The notes under the pieces are model-generated. The model worked only from the letters and a program-made list of their open reading frames with translations, did not search any database and was not told the origin of the DNA. Both the position numbers and the translations under genes were made by a program. DNA of 64,000 bases from Archivesica marissinica (taxonomy: Eukaryota; Mollusca; Bivalvia; Venerida; Vesicomyidae), in contig CM026404.1 in the NCBI GenBank assembly GCA_014843695.1, forward strand, positions 51,640,122 through 51,704,121, written 5' to 3'. This document shows positions 48,226-60,092 of the stretch, piece after piece. Positions within the stretch are counted from its first letter, which is position 1, and each line of letters starts with the position of its first letter.

Positions 48226-48466
48226 TTAGCTCTTTCAACACCAAGTAACTGACATGGACTGGTCCATGATATTCTTAGACCAATAAATGAATAAGAAAAT
48301 TACATTCGGACCAGTTCATTTATCAAGATGGGTAATTTTGTCTAAAATTAGTAATACTACTTGCAAAAAGTGCAGATCCTGATGAGACAGCTCGTCACGA
48401 GCCGGCTCATCTGGATCTACACTTTTTGTAAGCCTATATAGCGGTCTGTGGTGTTGAAAGGGTTAA
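48226..48466 (-). mobile_element. TTAA MITE family 1, copy 5
   Basis: Left target mutated to TTAG with ctctttcaacacca; right end ggtgttgaaagggttaa. The centre gacagctcgtcacgagccgg is kept. Confidence 0.8.
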
Positions 48467-48744
48467 AGGTTTGTCTCTTGTGTTGAATGTCGTAATTTAC
48501 GGGAATAAATACTTAAATAAAAAAACAATCTAAAAGAATGAAGTAAGAAACAGGGAGGGGTTATTGTCCAATTACTCAATCAAGCCATTACATGACAAGA
48601 AATCAAAGTAGAGGGCAGGTGTGCAGGGGCGATTGGTGGACAGAGTGTGTTGTATGGAATTATAATTTAAAACTTTTATTTTGGTCATACAAACAGACCA
48701 CTGATAAAATTCCTCAGATTGATTCATAAGAACGTTTTTTTAAA

Positions 48745-51700
48745 GGGTTTTCCATTTAACCTAGCAACCTAGATGTAGATCCCAGTAACCCCATTTAACC
48801 TAGCAACCTAGCTGTAGATCCCAGTAACCCCATTTCACCTAGCAACCTAGATGTAGATCCCAGTAACCCCATTTCACCTAGCAACCTAGATGTAGATCCC
48901 AGTAACCCCATTTAACCTAGCAACCTAGATGTAGATCCCAGTAACCCCATTTAACCTAGCAACCTAGATGTAGATCCCAGTAACCCCATTTAACCTAGCA
49001 ACCTAGATGTAGATCCCAGTAACCCCATTTAACCTAGCAACCTAGATGTAGATCCCAGTAACCCCATTTAACCTAGCAACCTAGATGTAGATCCCAGTAA
49101 CCCCATTTAACCTAGCAACCTAGATGTAGATCCCAGTAACCCCATTTAACCTAGCAACCTAGATGTAGATCCCAGTAACCCCATTTAACCTAGCAACCTA
49201 GATGTAGATCCCAGTAACCCCATTTAACCTAGCAACCTAGATGTAGATCCCAGTAACCCCATTTAACCTAGCAACCTAGATGTAGATCCCAGTAACCCCA
49301 TTTAACCTAGCAACCTAGATGTAGATCCCAGTAACCCCATTTAACCTAGCAACCTAGATGTAGATCCCAGTAACCCCATTTAACCTAGCAACCTAGATGT
49401 AGATCCCAGTAACCCCATTTAACCTAGCAACCTAGATGTAGATCCCAGTAACCCCATTTAACCTAGCAACCTAGATGTAGATCCCAGTAACCCCATTTAA
49501 CCTAGCAACCTAGATGTAGATCCCAGTAACCCCATTTAACCTAGCAACCTAGATGTAGATCCCAGTAACCCCATTTAACCTAGCAACTGTAGATCCCAGT
49601 AACCCCATTTAACCTAGCAACTGTAGATCCCAGTAACCCCATTTAACCTAGCAACCTAGATGTAGATCCCAGTAACCCCATTTAACCTAGCAACCTAGAT
49701 GTAGATCCCAGTAACCCCATTTAACCTAGCAACCTAGATGTAGATCCCAGTAACCCCATTTAACCTAGCAACCTAGATGTAGATCCCAGTAACCCCATTT
49801 AACCTAGCACCTAGATGTAGATCCCAGTAACCCATTATAGCACCTAGATGTAGATCCCAGTAACCCCATTAACCTAGCAACCTAGATGTAGATCCCAGTA
49901 ACCCCATTTAACCTAGCAACTAGATGTAGATCCAGTAACCCATTTAACTAGCAACCTAGATGTAGATCCCAGTAACCCCATTTAACCTAGCAACCTAGAT
50001 GTAGATCCCAGTAACCCCATTTAACCTAGCAACCTAGATGTAGATCCCAGTAACCCCATTTAACCTAGCAACCTAGATGTAGATCCCAGTAACCCCATTT
50101 AACCTAGCAACCTAGATGTAGATCCCAGTAACCCCATTTAACCTAGCAACCTAGATGTAGATCCCAGTAACCCCATTTAACCTAGCAACCTAGATGTAGA
50201 TCCCAGTAACCCCATTTAACCTAGCAACCTAGATCCCAGTAACCCCATTTAACCTAGCAACCTAGATGTAGATCCCAGTAACCCCATTTAACCTAGCAAC
50301 CTAGATGTAGATCCCAGTAACCCCATTTAACCTAGCAACCTAGATGTAGATCCCAGTAACCCCATTTAACCTAGCAACCTAGATGTAGATCCCAGTAACC
50401 CCATTTAACCTAGCAACCTAGATGTAGATCCCAGTAACCCCATTTAACCTAGCAACCTAGATGTAGATCCCAGTAACCCCATTTAACCTAGCAACCTAGA
50501 TGTAGATCCCAGTAACCCCATTTAACCTAGCAACCTAGATGTAGATCCCAGTAACCCCATTTAACCTAGCAACTGTAGATCCCAGTAACCCCATTTAACC
50601 TAGCAACTGTAGATCCCAGTAACCCCATTTAACCTAGCAACCTAGATGTAGATCCCAGTAACCCCATTTAACCTAGCAACCTAGATGTAGATCCCAGTAA
50701 CCCCATTTAACCTAGCAACCTAGATGTAGATCCCAGTAACCCCATTTAACCTAGCAACCTAGATGTAGATCCCAGTAACCCCATTTAACCTAGCAACCTA
50801 GATGTAGATCCCAGTAACCCCATTTAACCTAGCAACCTAGATGTAGATCCCAGTAACCCCATTTAACCTAGCAACCTAGATGTAGATCCCAGTAACCCCA
50901 TTTAACCTAGCAACCTAGATGTAGATCCCAGTAACCCCATTTAACCTAGCAACCTAGATGTAGATCTGGTAACCCCATTTAACCTAGCAACTGTAGATCC
51001 CAGTAACCCCATTTAACCTAGCAACTGTAGATCCCAGTAACCCCATTTAACCTAGCAACCTAGATGTAGATCCCAGTAACCCCATTTAACCTAGCAACCT
51101 AGATGTAGATCCCAGTAACCCCATTTAACCTAGCAACCTAGATGTAGATCCCAGTAACCCCATTTAACCTAGCAACCTAGATGTAGATCCCAGTAACCCC
51201 ATTTAACCTAGCAACCTAGATGTAGATCCCAGTAACCCCATTTAACCTAGCAACCTAGATGTAGATCCCAGTAACCCTTTAACCTAGCAACCTAGATCCC
51301 AGTAACCCCATTTAACCTAGCAACCTAGATGTAGATCCCAGTAACCCCATTTAACCTAGCAACCTAGATGTAGATCCCAGTAACCCCATTTAACCTAGCA
51401 ACCTAGATGTAGATCCCAGTAACCCCATTTAACCTAGCAACCTAGATCCCAGTAACCCCATTTAACCTAGCAACCTAGATGTAGATCCCAGTAACCCCAT
51501 TTAACCTAGCAACCTAGATGTAGATCCCAGTAACCCCATTTAACCTAGCAACCTAGATGTAGATCCCAGTAACCCCATTTAACCTAGCAACCTAGATGTA
51601 GATCCCAGTAACCCCATTTAACCTAGCAACCTAGATGTAGATCCCAGTAACCCCATTTAACCTAGCAACCTAGATGTAGATCCCAGTAACCCCATTTAAC

Positions 51701-52160
51701 CTAGCAACCTAGATGTAGATCCCAGTAACCCCATTTAACCTAGCAACCTAGATGTAGATCCCAGTAACCCCATTTAACCTAGCAACCTAGATGTAGATCC
51801 CAGTAAACCCATTTAACCTAGCAACCTAGATGTAGATCCCAGTAACCCCATTTAACCTAGCAACCTAGATGTAGATCCCAGTAACCCCATTTAACCTAGC
51901 AACCTAGATGTAGATCCCAGTAACCCCATTTAACCTAGCAACCTAGATGTAGATCCCAGTAACCCCATTTAACCTAGCAACCTAGATGTAGATCCCAGTA
52001 ACCCCATTTAACCTAGCAACCTAGATGTAGATCCCAGTAACCCCATTTAACCTAGCAACCTATGTAGATCCCAGTAACCCCATTTAACCTAGCAACCTAG
52101 ATGTAGATCCCAGTAACCCCATTTAACCTAGCAACCTAGATGTAGATCCCAGTAACCCCA
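48745..52160. repeat. 39-bp minisatellite, highly homogeneous, 3.4 kb
   Basis: About 87 units of atttaacctagcaacctaga, tgtagatcccagtaacccc. Most are identical; variants are mainly short deletions (loss of cctagatg or gatgta, e.g. at 49585, 50575, 50985). A short noisy stretch at about 49805-49950 has scattered single-base losses. Confidence 0.98.
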
Positions 52161-52233
52161 TTTGAACAAACCTGGTAGATATTGCTAAAAGGAGGCTACT
52201 GACCTAGTCTGGTTCATGAGAGGAAGTTTGTTT

Positions 52234-52511
52234 ACAGACGGATCTGTATTCCAGTGGTAACAGGCTGGACTGGTAATCCAGGGATCACAGGTTCAATCCC
52301 CCCGTCTGACCCTAATAAAATTAACAGTCTTTCAGATGGAACATTAAACCGATGTCTTGTGTCGGTGCTTTACACCATGCAGGTAAAAGAACCAGAGGAG
52401 ACTCTGGAATGGGTCTCTGTCTGTATCATTGCACTATCCTCCAAAAATCTAAAATGACTAATCATATGGGCAACCGGTAGCGACGATAAATAAACGTAAA
52501 ACACACACACA
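52234..52511 (+). mobile_element. SINE-C with 10-bp target duplication
   Basis: Head acagacggatctgtattcca, B box gttcaatcccc, core gaacattaaaccgatgtctt, tail gcaaccggtagcgacgataa and (AC)n. Flanked on both sides by aagtttgttt, a clear target-site duplication; a small internal deletion removes the ctcttcaggaggcgtcgct part. Confidence 0.88.
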
Positions 52512-52655
52512 AGTTTGTTTAATAGGTTTCCTTTTAACTTTATCTAGTTGTCAAAACATTTGACCCCAGTGATCCCATTTGAACCAATCTTGCAGCATGC
52601 TATTCACAAAACTTGACATAATTCCTGGGGGAGAAGCCGCTTTAAAGGTTTCCCC

Positions 52656-52896
52656 TTAACCCTTTCAACACCACAGACCTCTAAATAGGCTTACAAAAAG
52701 TGTAGATCCAGATAAGCCGGCTCGTAACGAGCCGTCTCATCAGGATCTGCACTTTTTGCCAGTGATATGACTATTTTTAGACATAATTACCCATTTTGAT
52801 AAATGAACTTGTCCAAATGTGATTTTCTGATTCATTTATTGGTTTATGAATATCATGGACCAGTCCATGTGAGTTACTTGGTGTTGAATGGGTTAA
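52656..52896 (+). mobile_element. TTAA MITE family 1, copy 6
   Basis: TTAA ends; ccctttcaacacca and, inverted, cccattcaacacca. Very similar to the copy at 14279, including tttattggtttatgaatatc. Confidence 0.87.
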
Positions 52897-53243
52897 GTTG
52901 ACCGAGTGACCTAATTCTGATTATTGCGAAATTGAGAAAACAGATCGGAAGGTGAAGTCAAAATTAGATTTTCAAAATGGCCACCATGCCCACTATTTTG
53001 GATATCAGATCGGAACGATATTATCTAAGTTTGATCTAGTTGGCACCAAATTTTACATAGGTTATTCGGATCCAGAGAAGATGGTGTTTGAGGAAATTGT
53101 GGACATATGCATGAACGTGTACACCGGATAACTAGTATACATAAATGGTTGAATCAATTAATCTATATTTGATACTGGTAATTAATCAATCAATCTAAAT
53201 CTGAGTGGATAAATTGATCATATCAATCTATCAATTAACTGAC
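52897..53243. other. Intronic sequence, no gene seen
   Basis: It includes a stretch near 52960 resembling 8600-8670 (dispersed repeat). No exon is visible between here and the YEDP exon at 53244. Confidence 0.45.
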
Positions 53244-53402
53244 CTCATCTGGACTATCATCATATGTGCTAAGCACTGGTGCTCGGCCTCGTATGTCTTG
53301 GACCGGTGCCGGTACTCGGCCTCGTATATCTTGGACCAGTGCCGGTGGTCGGCCTCTCACTGCAGGAATGTCAACATCCTGACCATCAGGGTCTTCATAA
53401 AC
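53244..53402 (-). CDS. SH2 adaptor exon: YEDPD module, most 5' exon seen
   Basis: A 53-codon exon, phase 0 at both ends; acceptor ttgcag at 53403-53408, donor gtcagt just below 53244. It opens with VYEDPDGQDVDIP, giving a YEDP docking tyrosine at residue 2. Then come three imperfect 11-residue repeats beginning RGRPPALVQDI, RGRVPAPVQDI and RGRAPVLSTYD, encoded by a 33-bp internal duplication. A second acidic tyrosine motif (TYDDSPDE) closes the exon. It is the first of five consecutive exons that start with Y-E-D-P. The next upstream exon was not found; the GATGAT array and the 1-kb gap lie on that side. Confidence 0.85.
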
Positions 53403-53473
53403 CTGCAACGTTAATGAATAAAAGAATGATTAATTGCATTATATCATCTACTGACAAGTCTTCAATCACTTGC

Positions 53474-56400
53474 AGATGATGATGATGATGATGTTCACTA
53501 TGCTGGATGATGATGTTCACTATGCTGGATGATGATGTTCACTATGCTGGATGATGATGATGTTCACTCTGCTGGATGATGATGATGTTCACTATGCTGG
53601 ATGATGACTATGATGTTCACTATACTGGATGATGATGTTCACTATGCTGGATGATGATGATGATGTTCACTATGCTGGATGATGATGATGTTCACTATGC
53701 TGGATGATGTTCACTATGCTGGATGATGATGATGTTCACTATGCTGGATGATGATGATGATGTTCACTATGCTGGATGATGATGATGTTCACTATGCTGC
53801 ATGATGATGATGATGTTCACTATGCTGGATGATGATGATGTTGTTCACTATGCTGGATGATGATGTTTACTATGCTGGATGATGATGATGTTCACTCTGC
53901 TGGATGATGATGATGTTTACTATGCTGGATGATGATGTTGTTCACTATGCTAGATGATGATGATGTTCACTATACTGGATGATGATGTTCACTATGCTGG
54001 ATGATGTTCACTGTGCTGGATGATGATGATGTTCACTATACTGGATGATGATGTTCACTATGCTGGATGATGTTCACTGTGCTGGATGATGATGATGTTC
54101 ACTATACTGGATGATGATGTTCACTGTGCTGGATGATGATGATGTTCACTCTGCTGGATGATGATGTTGTTCACTATGCTGGATGATGATGATGTTCACT
54201 ATGCTGGATGATGATGATGATGATATTCACTCTGCTGGATGATGATGTTGTTCACTATGCTGGATGATGATGATGATGATGTTCACTCTGCTGGATGATG
54301 ATGATGATGTTCACTATGCTGGATGATGATGATGTTCACTCTGCTGGATGATGATGATGATGTTCACTATGCTGGATGATGACTATGATGTTCACTATGC
54401 TGGATGATGATGATGTTCACTATGCTGGATGATGATGATGTTCACTATGCTGGATGATGACTATGATGTTCACTATGCTGGATGATGATGATGTTCACTA
54501 TGCTGGATGATGATGATGTTCACTATGCTGGATGATGATGTTCACTATGCTGGATGATGATGCTGATGTTCACTATGCTGGATGATGATGATGTTGTTCA
54601 CTATGCTGGATGATGATGATGTTCACTATGCTGCATTATGATGATGTTGTTCACTATGCTGGATGATGATGATGTTGTTCACTATGCTGGATGATGATGA
54701 TGTTCACTATGCTGGATGATGATGATGTTGTTCACTATGCTGGATGATGATGATGTTCACTATGCTGCATGATGATGATGTTGTTCACTATGCTGCATGA
54801 TGATGATGATGTTCACTATGCTGGATGATGATGATGATGTTCACTATGCTGCATGATGATGATGATGTTCACTATGCTGGATGATGATGTTCACTATGCT
54901 GGATGATGATGATGTTCACTCTGCTGGATGATGATGATGATGTTCACTATGCTGGATGATGATGCTGATGTTCACTATGCTGGATGATGATGCTGATGTT
55001 CACTATGCTGGATGATGATGATGTTCACTCTGATGGATGATGATGATGTTGTTCACTATGCTGGATGATGATGATGTTCACTCTGCTGGATGATGATGTT
55101 CACTATGCTGGATGATGATGATGTTCACTATGCTGGATGATGATGATGTTCACTCTGCTGGATGATGATGATGTTCACTCTGCTGGATGATGATGATGTT
55201 CACTATGCTGCATGATGATGATGATGTTCACTATGCTGGATGATGATGATGTTCACTCTGCTGGATGATGATGATGTTCACTCTGCTGGATGATGATGTT
55301 CACTATGCTGGATGATGATGATGTTCACTATGCTGGATGATGATGATGTTCACTATGCTGGATGATGATGATGTTCACTATGCTGGATGATGATGATGTT
55401 CACTATGCTGGATGATGATGATGTTCACTCTGCTGGATGATGATGATGTTCACTATGCTGGATGATGATGATGTTCACTATGCTGGATGATGATGTTGTT
55501 CACTATGCTGGATGATGATGATGTTCACTATGCTGGATGATGATGATGTTCACTCTGCTGGATGATGATGATGTTCACTCTGCTGGATGATGATGATGTT
55601 CACTATGCTGGATGATGATGTTGTTCACTATGCTGGATGATGATGATGTTCACTCTGCTGGATGATGATGATGTTTACTATGCTGGATGATGATGATGTT
55701 CACTCTGCTGGATGATGATGATGTTCACTCTGCTGGATGATGCTGATGTTCACTATGCTGGATGATGATGATGTTCACTCTGCTGGATGATGATGATGTT
55801 TACTATGCTGGATGATGATGATGTTCACTCTGCTGGATGATGATGATGTTCACTATGCTGGATGATGATGATGTTCACTATGCTGGATGATGATGATGTT
55901 CACTATGCTGGATGATGATGATGTTCACTATGCTGGATGATGATGATGTTCACTATGCTGGATGATGTTGTTCACTCTGCTGGATGATGATGATGTTCAC
56001 TCTGCTGGATGATGCTGATGTTCACTATGCTGGATGATGATGATGTTTACTATGCTGGATGATGATGTTCACTATGCTGGATGATGATGATGATGATGTT
56101 CACTATGCTGGATGATGATGATGATGGTTCACTATGCTGGATGATGATGATGATGATGTTCACTATGCTGGATGATGATGATGTTCACTATGCTGGATGA
56201 TGATGATGTTCACTCTGCTGGATGATGATGTTGTTCACTATGCTGGATGATGATGATGTTCACTCTGCTGGATGATGATGTTGTTCACTATGCTGGATGA
56301 TGATGATGTTCACTATGCTGGATGATGATGATGATGTTGTTCACTCTGCTGGATGATGATGATGTTCACTATGCTGGATGATGATGATGTTCACTATGCT

Positions 56401-56804
56401 GGATGATGATGATGTTCACTATGCTGGATGATGATGATGTTCACTATGCTGGATGATGATGATGTTCACTATGCTGGATGATGATGATGTTCACTATGCT
56501 GGATGATGATGATGTTCACTATGCTGGATGATGATGATGTTCACTATGCTGGATGATGATGATGTTCACTATGCTGGATGATGATGATGTTCACTATGCT
56601 GGATGATGATGATGTTCACTATGCTGGATGATGATGATGTTCACTATGCTGGATGATGATGATGTTCACTATGCTGGATGATGATGATGTTCACTATGCT
56701 GCATGATGATGATGTTCACTATGCTGGATGATGATGATGTTCACTATGCTGGATGATGATGATGATGTTCACTATGCTGGATGATGATGATGATGTTCAC
56801 TATG
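53474..56804. repeat. 25-bp GATGAT-rich minisatellite running into the gap
   Basis: About 130 units of ttcactatgctggatgatga plus tgatg, with a variable number of GAT triplets and cactctg, gttgttc variants. The array stops only where the Ns begin, so its real length is unknown. Confidence 0.97.
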
Positions 56805-57804
56805 NNNNNNNNNNNNNNNNNNNNNNNNNNNNNNNNNNNNNNNNNNNNNNNNNNNNNNNNNNNNNNNNNNNNNNNNNNNNNNNNNNNNNNNNNNNNNNNN
56901 NNNNNNNNNNNNNNNNNNNNNNNNNNNNNNNNNNNNNNNNNNNNNNNNNNNNNNNNNNNNNNNNNNNNNNNNNNNNNNNNNNNNNNNNNNNNNNNNNNNN
57001 NNNNNNNNNNNNNNNNNNNNNNNNNNNNNNNNNNNNNNNNNNNNNNNNNNNNNNNNNNNNNNNNNNNNNNNNNNNNNNNNNNNNNNNNNNNNNNNNNNNN
57101 NNNNNNNNNNNNNNNNNNNNNNNNNNNNNNNNNNNNNNNNNNNNNNNNNNNNNNNNNNNNNNNNNNNNNNNNNNNNNNNNNNNNNNNNNNNNNNNNNNNN
57201 NNNNNNNNNNNNNNNNNNNNNNNNNNNNNNNNNNNNNNNNNNNNNNNNNNNNNNNNNNNNNNNNNNNNNNNNNNNNNNNNNNNNNNNNNNNNNNNNNNNN
57301 NNNNNNNNNNNNNNNNNNNNNNNNNNNNNNNNNNNNNNNNNNNNNNNNNNNNNNNNNNNNNNNNNNNNNNNNNNNNNNNNNNNNNNNNNNNNNNNNNNNN
57401 NNNNNNNNNNNNNNNNNNNNNNNNNNNNNNNNNNNNNNNNNNNNNNNNNNNNNNNNNNNNNNNNNNNNNNNNNNNNNNNNNNNNNNNNNNNNNNNNNNNN
57501 NNNNNNNNNNNNNNNNNNNNNNNNNNNNNNNNNNNNNNNNNNNNNNNNNNNNNNNNNNNNNNNNNNNNNNNNNNNNNNNNNNNNNNNNNNNNNNNNNNNN
57601 NNNNNNNNNNNNNNNNNNNNNNNNNNNNNNNNNNNNNNNNNNNNNNNNNNNNNNNNNNNNNNNNNNNNNNNNNNNNNNNNNNNNNNNNNNNNNNNNNNNN
57701 NNNNNNNNNNNNNNNNNNNNNNNNNNNNNNNNNNNNNNNNNNNNNNNNNNNNNNNNNNNNNNNNNNNNNNNNNNNNNNNNNNNNNNNNNNNNNNNNNNNN
57801 NNNN
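56805..57804. other. Assembly gap, 1000 Ns
   Basis: Exactly 1000 N bases, typical of an arbitrary-size scaffold join. The left side is tandem array, the right side is unrelated unique sequence. Missing 5' exons of the adaptor gene could be here. Confidence 0.99.
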
Positions 57805-58060
57805 GGTTTTAATGCATTTTTGGAGTTTTCATTTTTTTCATTTTCTGAGACCAATGATACGCGTATGCCCAGCGGCAGGCCTGCATTAAGCATACAGTTC
57901 TGTTGGTAGCTGAAGGCAGACATTATGTGGTTTTCTATTATTATCTCCCTTGTTGCCTTGCCGTGATACTGCACATATCTGTGACTTTCTTTCAATTTCA
58001 TTCCATAGATGTCATTACATTACTTTTTTAGTGATACATTTATTTATTGTTGCCCCCTTG

Positions 58061-58306
58061 TTAACCCATTTCATTCTGATACATTTAAAGGTTTTTGCAA
58101 ACAACATAGATCCAGATCAGCCGCAGCTTGATGCTGCGTGCTGATCAGGATGTATGTTGTTTGCTACATAGCCAAGTGTCTTAGCAAGATCATCTGAATA
58201 GCAAATAGCATAGAGCCTGATCAGACGGCTTGTTCCGTTCCGGCTGATCTGGCTCTATGTTACTTACAAATACTGTTTGAACGGTATCCAGAATCAAATG
58301 GGTTAA
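58061..58306. mobile_element. TTAA MITE, family 2 relative
   Basis: TTAA ends with cccatttcattctgatac and, inverted, cccatttgattctggatac. The inner blocks catagatccagatcag and ctgatcaggat are shared with family 2, but the termini differ. Confidence 0.72.
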
Positions 58307-58426
58307 AGCCACATTTTGCGTAAATACATATGTATATTTCATTTTCAATAAGAAATTGATCTAGAATTGTTTTCAGGTTAATCGAGGCAATACCTCCAGA
58401 AATATACTAATAATTTTATTCTTTAG

Positions 58427-59034
58427 TTTAAAGCAGCATTACATGTAATAAAGGATGTCTTGGGTAAAATATAATACTAGTGTTTACAAAAATCGAAATA
58501 GTCGCTCAGAAACGATAAAATTCCAATAAATTTAAACCGTCGTATACTCGAATTTGTTTATCAACACACGAAATGTAAACACGCACAGCGCGCATGCGTG
58601 AAACAACAGAGAATGTAGAAAACAACGTATATATTTTGAACATGAAATACTATCTATCTATCTATCTATCTTCCTCTAATGTCGAACGCCTCGTGGGGAT
58701 GTAAAATGTCCCAAAAAGACTTAGCTAACATAGGTATGAATCAACATATCAAGTAATTTAATTACAAAAGACAACGTGGGACAAATGGGGTCGATGCATT
58801 CCGAATGTAAACAAGTGCGGATGATGCGTTCCGGTTGTAAACAAGTGCTTGACCGATCGACTCGGAAAGTCCTACTTTCGGTTTCGAGTTGTTTTATCGC
58901 AAAAAAACACTGATTACCAAATGAACATAAGCATACAAAGTATAATGTTAGAATGTGTAGCAGCATTGCTACCCATACGTAAAAATTGAATTTTTCAAAT
59001 ATCTTTTATTTCATAAGATGTAATGCTGCTTTAA
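58427..59034 (-). mobile_element. MITE with TTTAAAGCAGCATTACAT ends, copy 4
   Basis: About 608 bp, inverted relative to the copy at 45628; ends tttaaagcagcattacatg and, inverted, ttaaagcagcattacatct. It contains gcgcatgcgtgaaacaac and a (atct)n patch. Any ORF inside is incidental. Confidence 0.82.
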
Positions 59035-59298
59035 ATGCAACTGAAATGCAAATTTGTGAATTCTTATAGTTTAAACATAGTTTATTTCAAACAATGATAT
59101 AACATATACAAATGTACAATTTACACAAATTTTACATACATGTATGAAAAAGGATTAAAACCGAAAGCTATAGCTTATAGAGGTCTTCTCCTATAATTAG
59201 ATGCATATTGTAATTACGGTATGACAGCGTTTTAATCGTTTCTGAACTATTAATTACAATTTGAAAAAGATAAGTATATATTAACAATGAACTGTAAA

Positions 59299-59955
59299 CT
59301 ATAATCTCAATAATATAACGAGATTATTAAGGTGATTACACATAGTAATTAAATTAGTAAGTTGAAATTGAGATTGACTCGAAGATAGGGGAAAGGATAG
59401 ATGGAGGAACATGATGTATTCATTCGGATAGTTCAATGGGAGGAGCAAGCTTGCTACATTTAGTGAACAGATGCTCATGAAAATCGTCTGCTTTCCCCGG
59501 ATGTAGTTTTGGACTGCTTCAAATATGTGTGCGTTGAGTTCATCGCTAAGGTTCCGGTCTCCGTGTAATAGAGTGTATAGTGTTATGGTACAATATTTAG
59601 AAGTAGTTGCTAAGAGACGAACTCTGATGTCATTATAGTATATACACTCAAAGAAGAAATGATGATTACTCTCAGGAAGACCACATTGACAGAGTGGTGA
59701 TGGAGAAATGTTTTTTGTGAACAAATGCTGGTTTAATGAGCTACAATTAGTATGGAGTCGAGCATGATAGACTTGCCATTTGCGGTCACCTAAGTAAAAA
59801 TATTTTGGGCATTTTGTGACGTCACTCTTTAGTTGCGATTTGATTCTTTGTAGGATAGTGTAACATACAGACGATGCTCCAATTCCAGAAGCATCCGTGG
59901 TTCTCTTACATGCCCCGTGTACATGAGACCCGTAGTCTAATAAATTAGTCCCATA
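59299..59955 (-). pseudogene. LINE ORF2 C-terminal fragment
   Basis: An open frame of 218 codons with no start of its own, ending at a stop at 59299. It contains KCPKYFYLGDRKWQVYHARL, NCSSLNQHLF and a C-x-C-x7-H-x4-C knuckle (CQCGLPESNHHFFFEC). This kind of Cys/His tail follows the reverse transcriptase in jockey-like non-LTR retrotransposons. A stop at 59956-59958 cuts it off on the 5' side; no reverse transcriptase domain is present. AT-rich 3' sequence continues to about 59040. Most likely a 5'-truncated insertion. Confidence 0.7.
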
Positions 59956-60092
59956 TTATTAGGGGATATATAGGGGATTGAAACTGCAGGGGGATCGAAC
60001 CTGGATTCGCAGTTCAACATGTTAACAAATGGACACCTGACCTATCTTCATTAGAATAGATACATGCCTATGCCATAATATCAATGAATTCC

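Larger units (their letters stand above)
2626..53402 (-). other. SLP-76/BLNK-like SH2 adaptor gene, partial (15 exons)
   Basis: This is the overall span of a minus-strand gene whose exons are listed separately. Fifteen exons with GT-AG borders join in frame to 528 residues. Exons from 53402 down to 18491 are all phase 0 at both ends; the exon at 16804 starts in phase 0 and ends in phase 1; the next two are phase 1-1; the exon at 7362 returns to phase 0. The protein has nine Y-x-x-P tyrosine motifs, proline-rich/basic linkers and a C-terminal SH2 domain, which is the layout of SLP-76, BLNK and CLNK. Those adaptors are cytosolic scaffolds phosphorylated by Syk/Src-type kinases; their phosphotyrosines bind Vav, Nck and Tec-kinase SH2 domains. 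Y-x-x-P also suits Crk-type SH2 domains. Both gene ends are missing: no stop codon is reached at 2626 and no N-terminal (SAM-like) exon was found. Family assignment rests on the SH2 sequence and architecture, not on a database search. Confidence 0.85.

Noticed and set aside
56753..58001. ORFs of 378 and 409 codons spanning the gap
   Set aside because: They consist almost entirely of Ns.
58721..58966. 81-codon minus-strand ORF
   Set aside because: It lies wholly inside a non-coding MITE also present at 45628.
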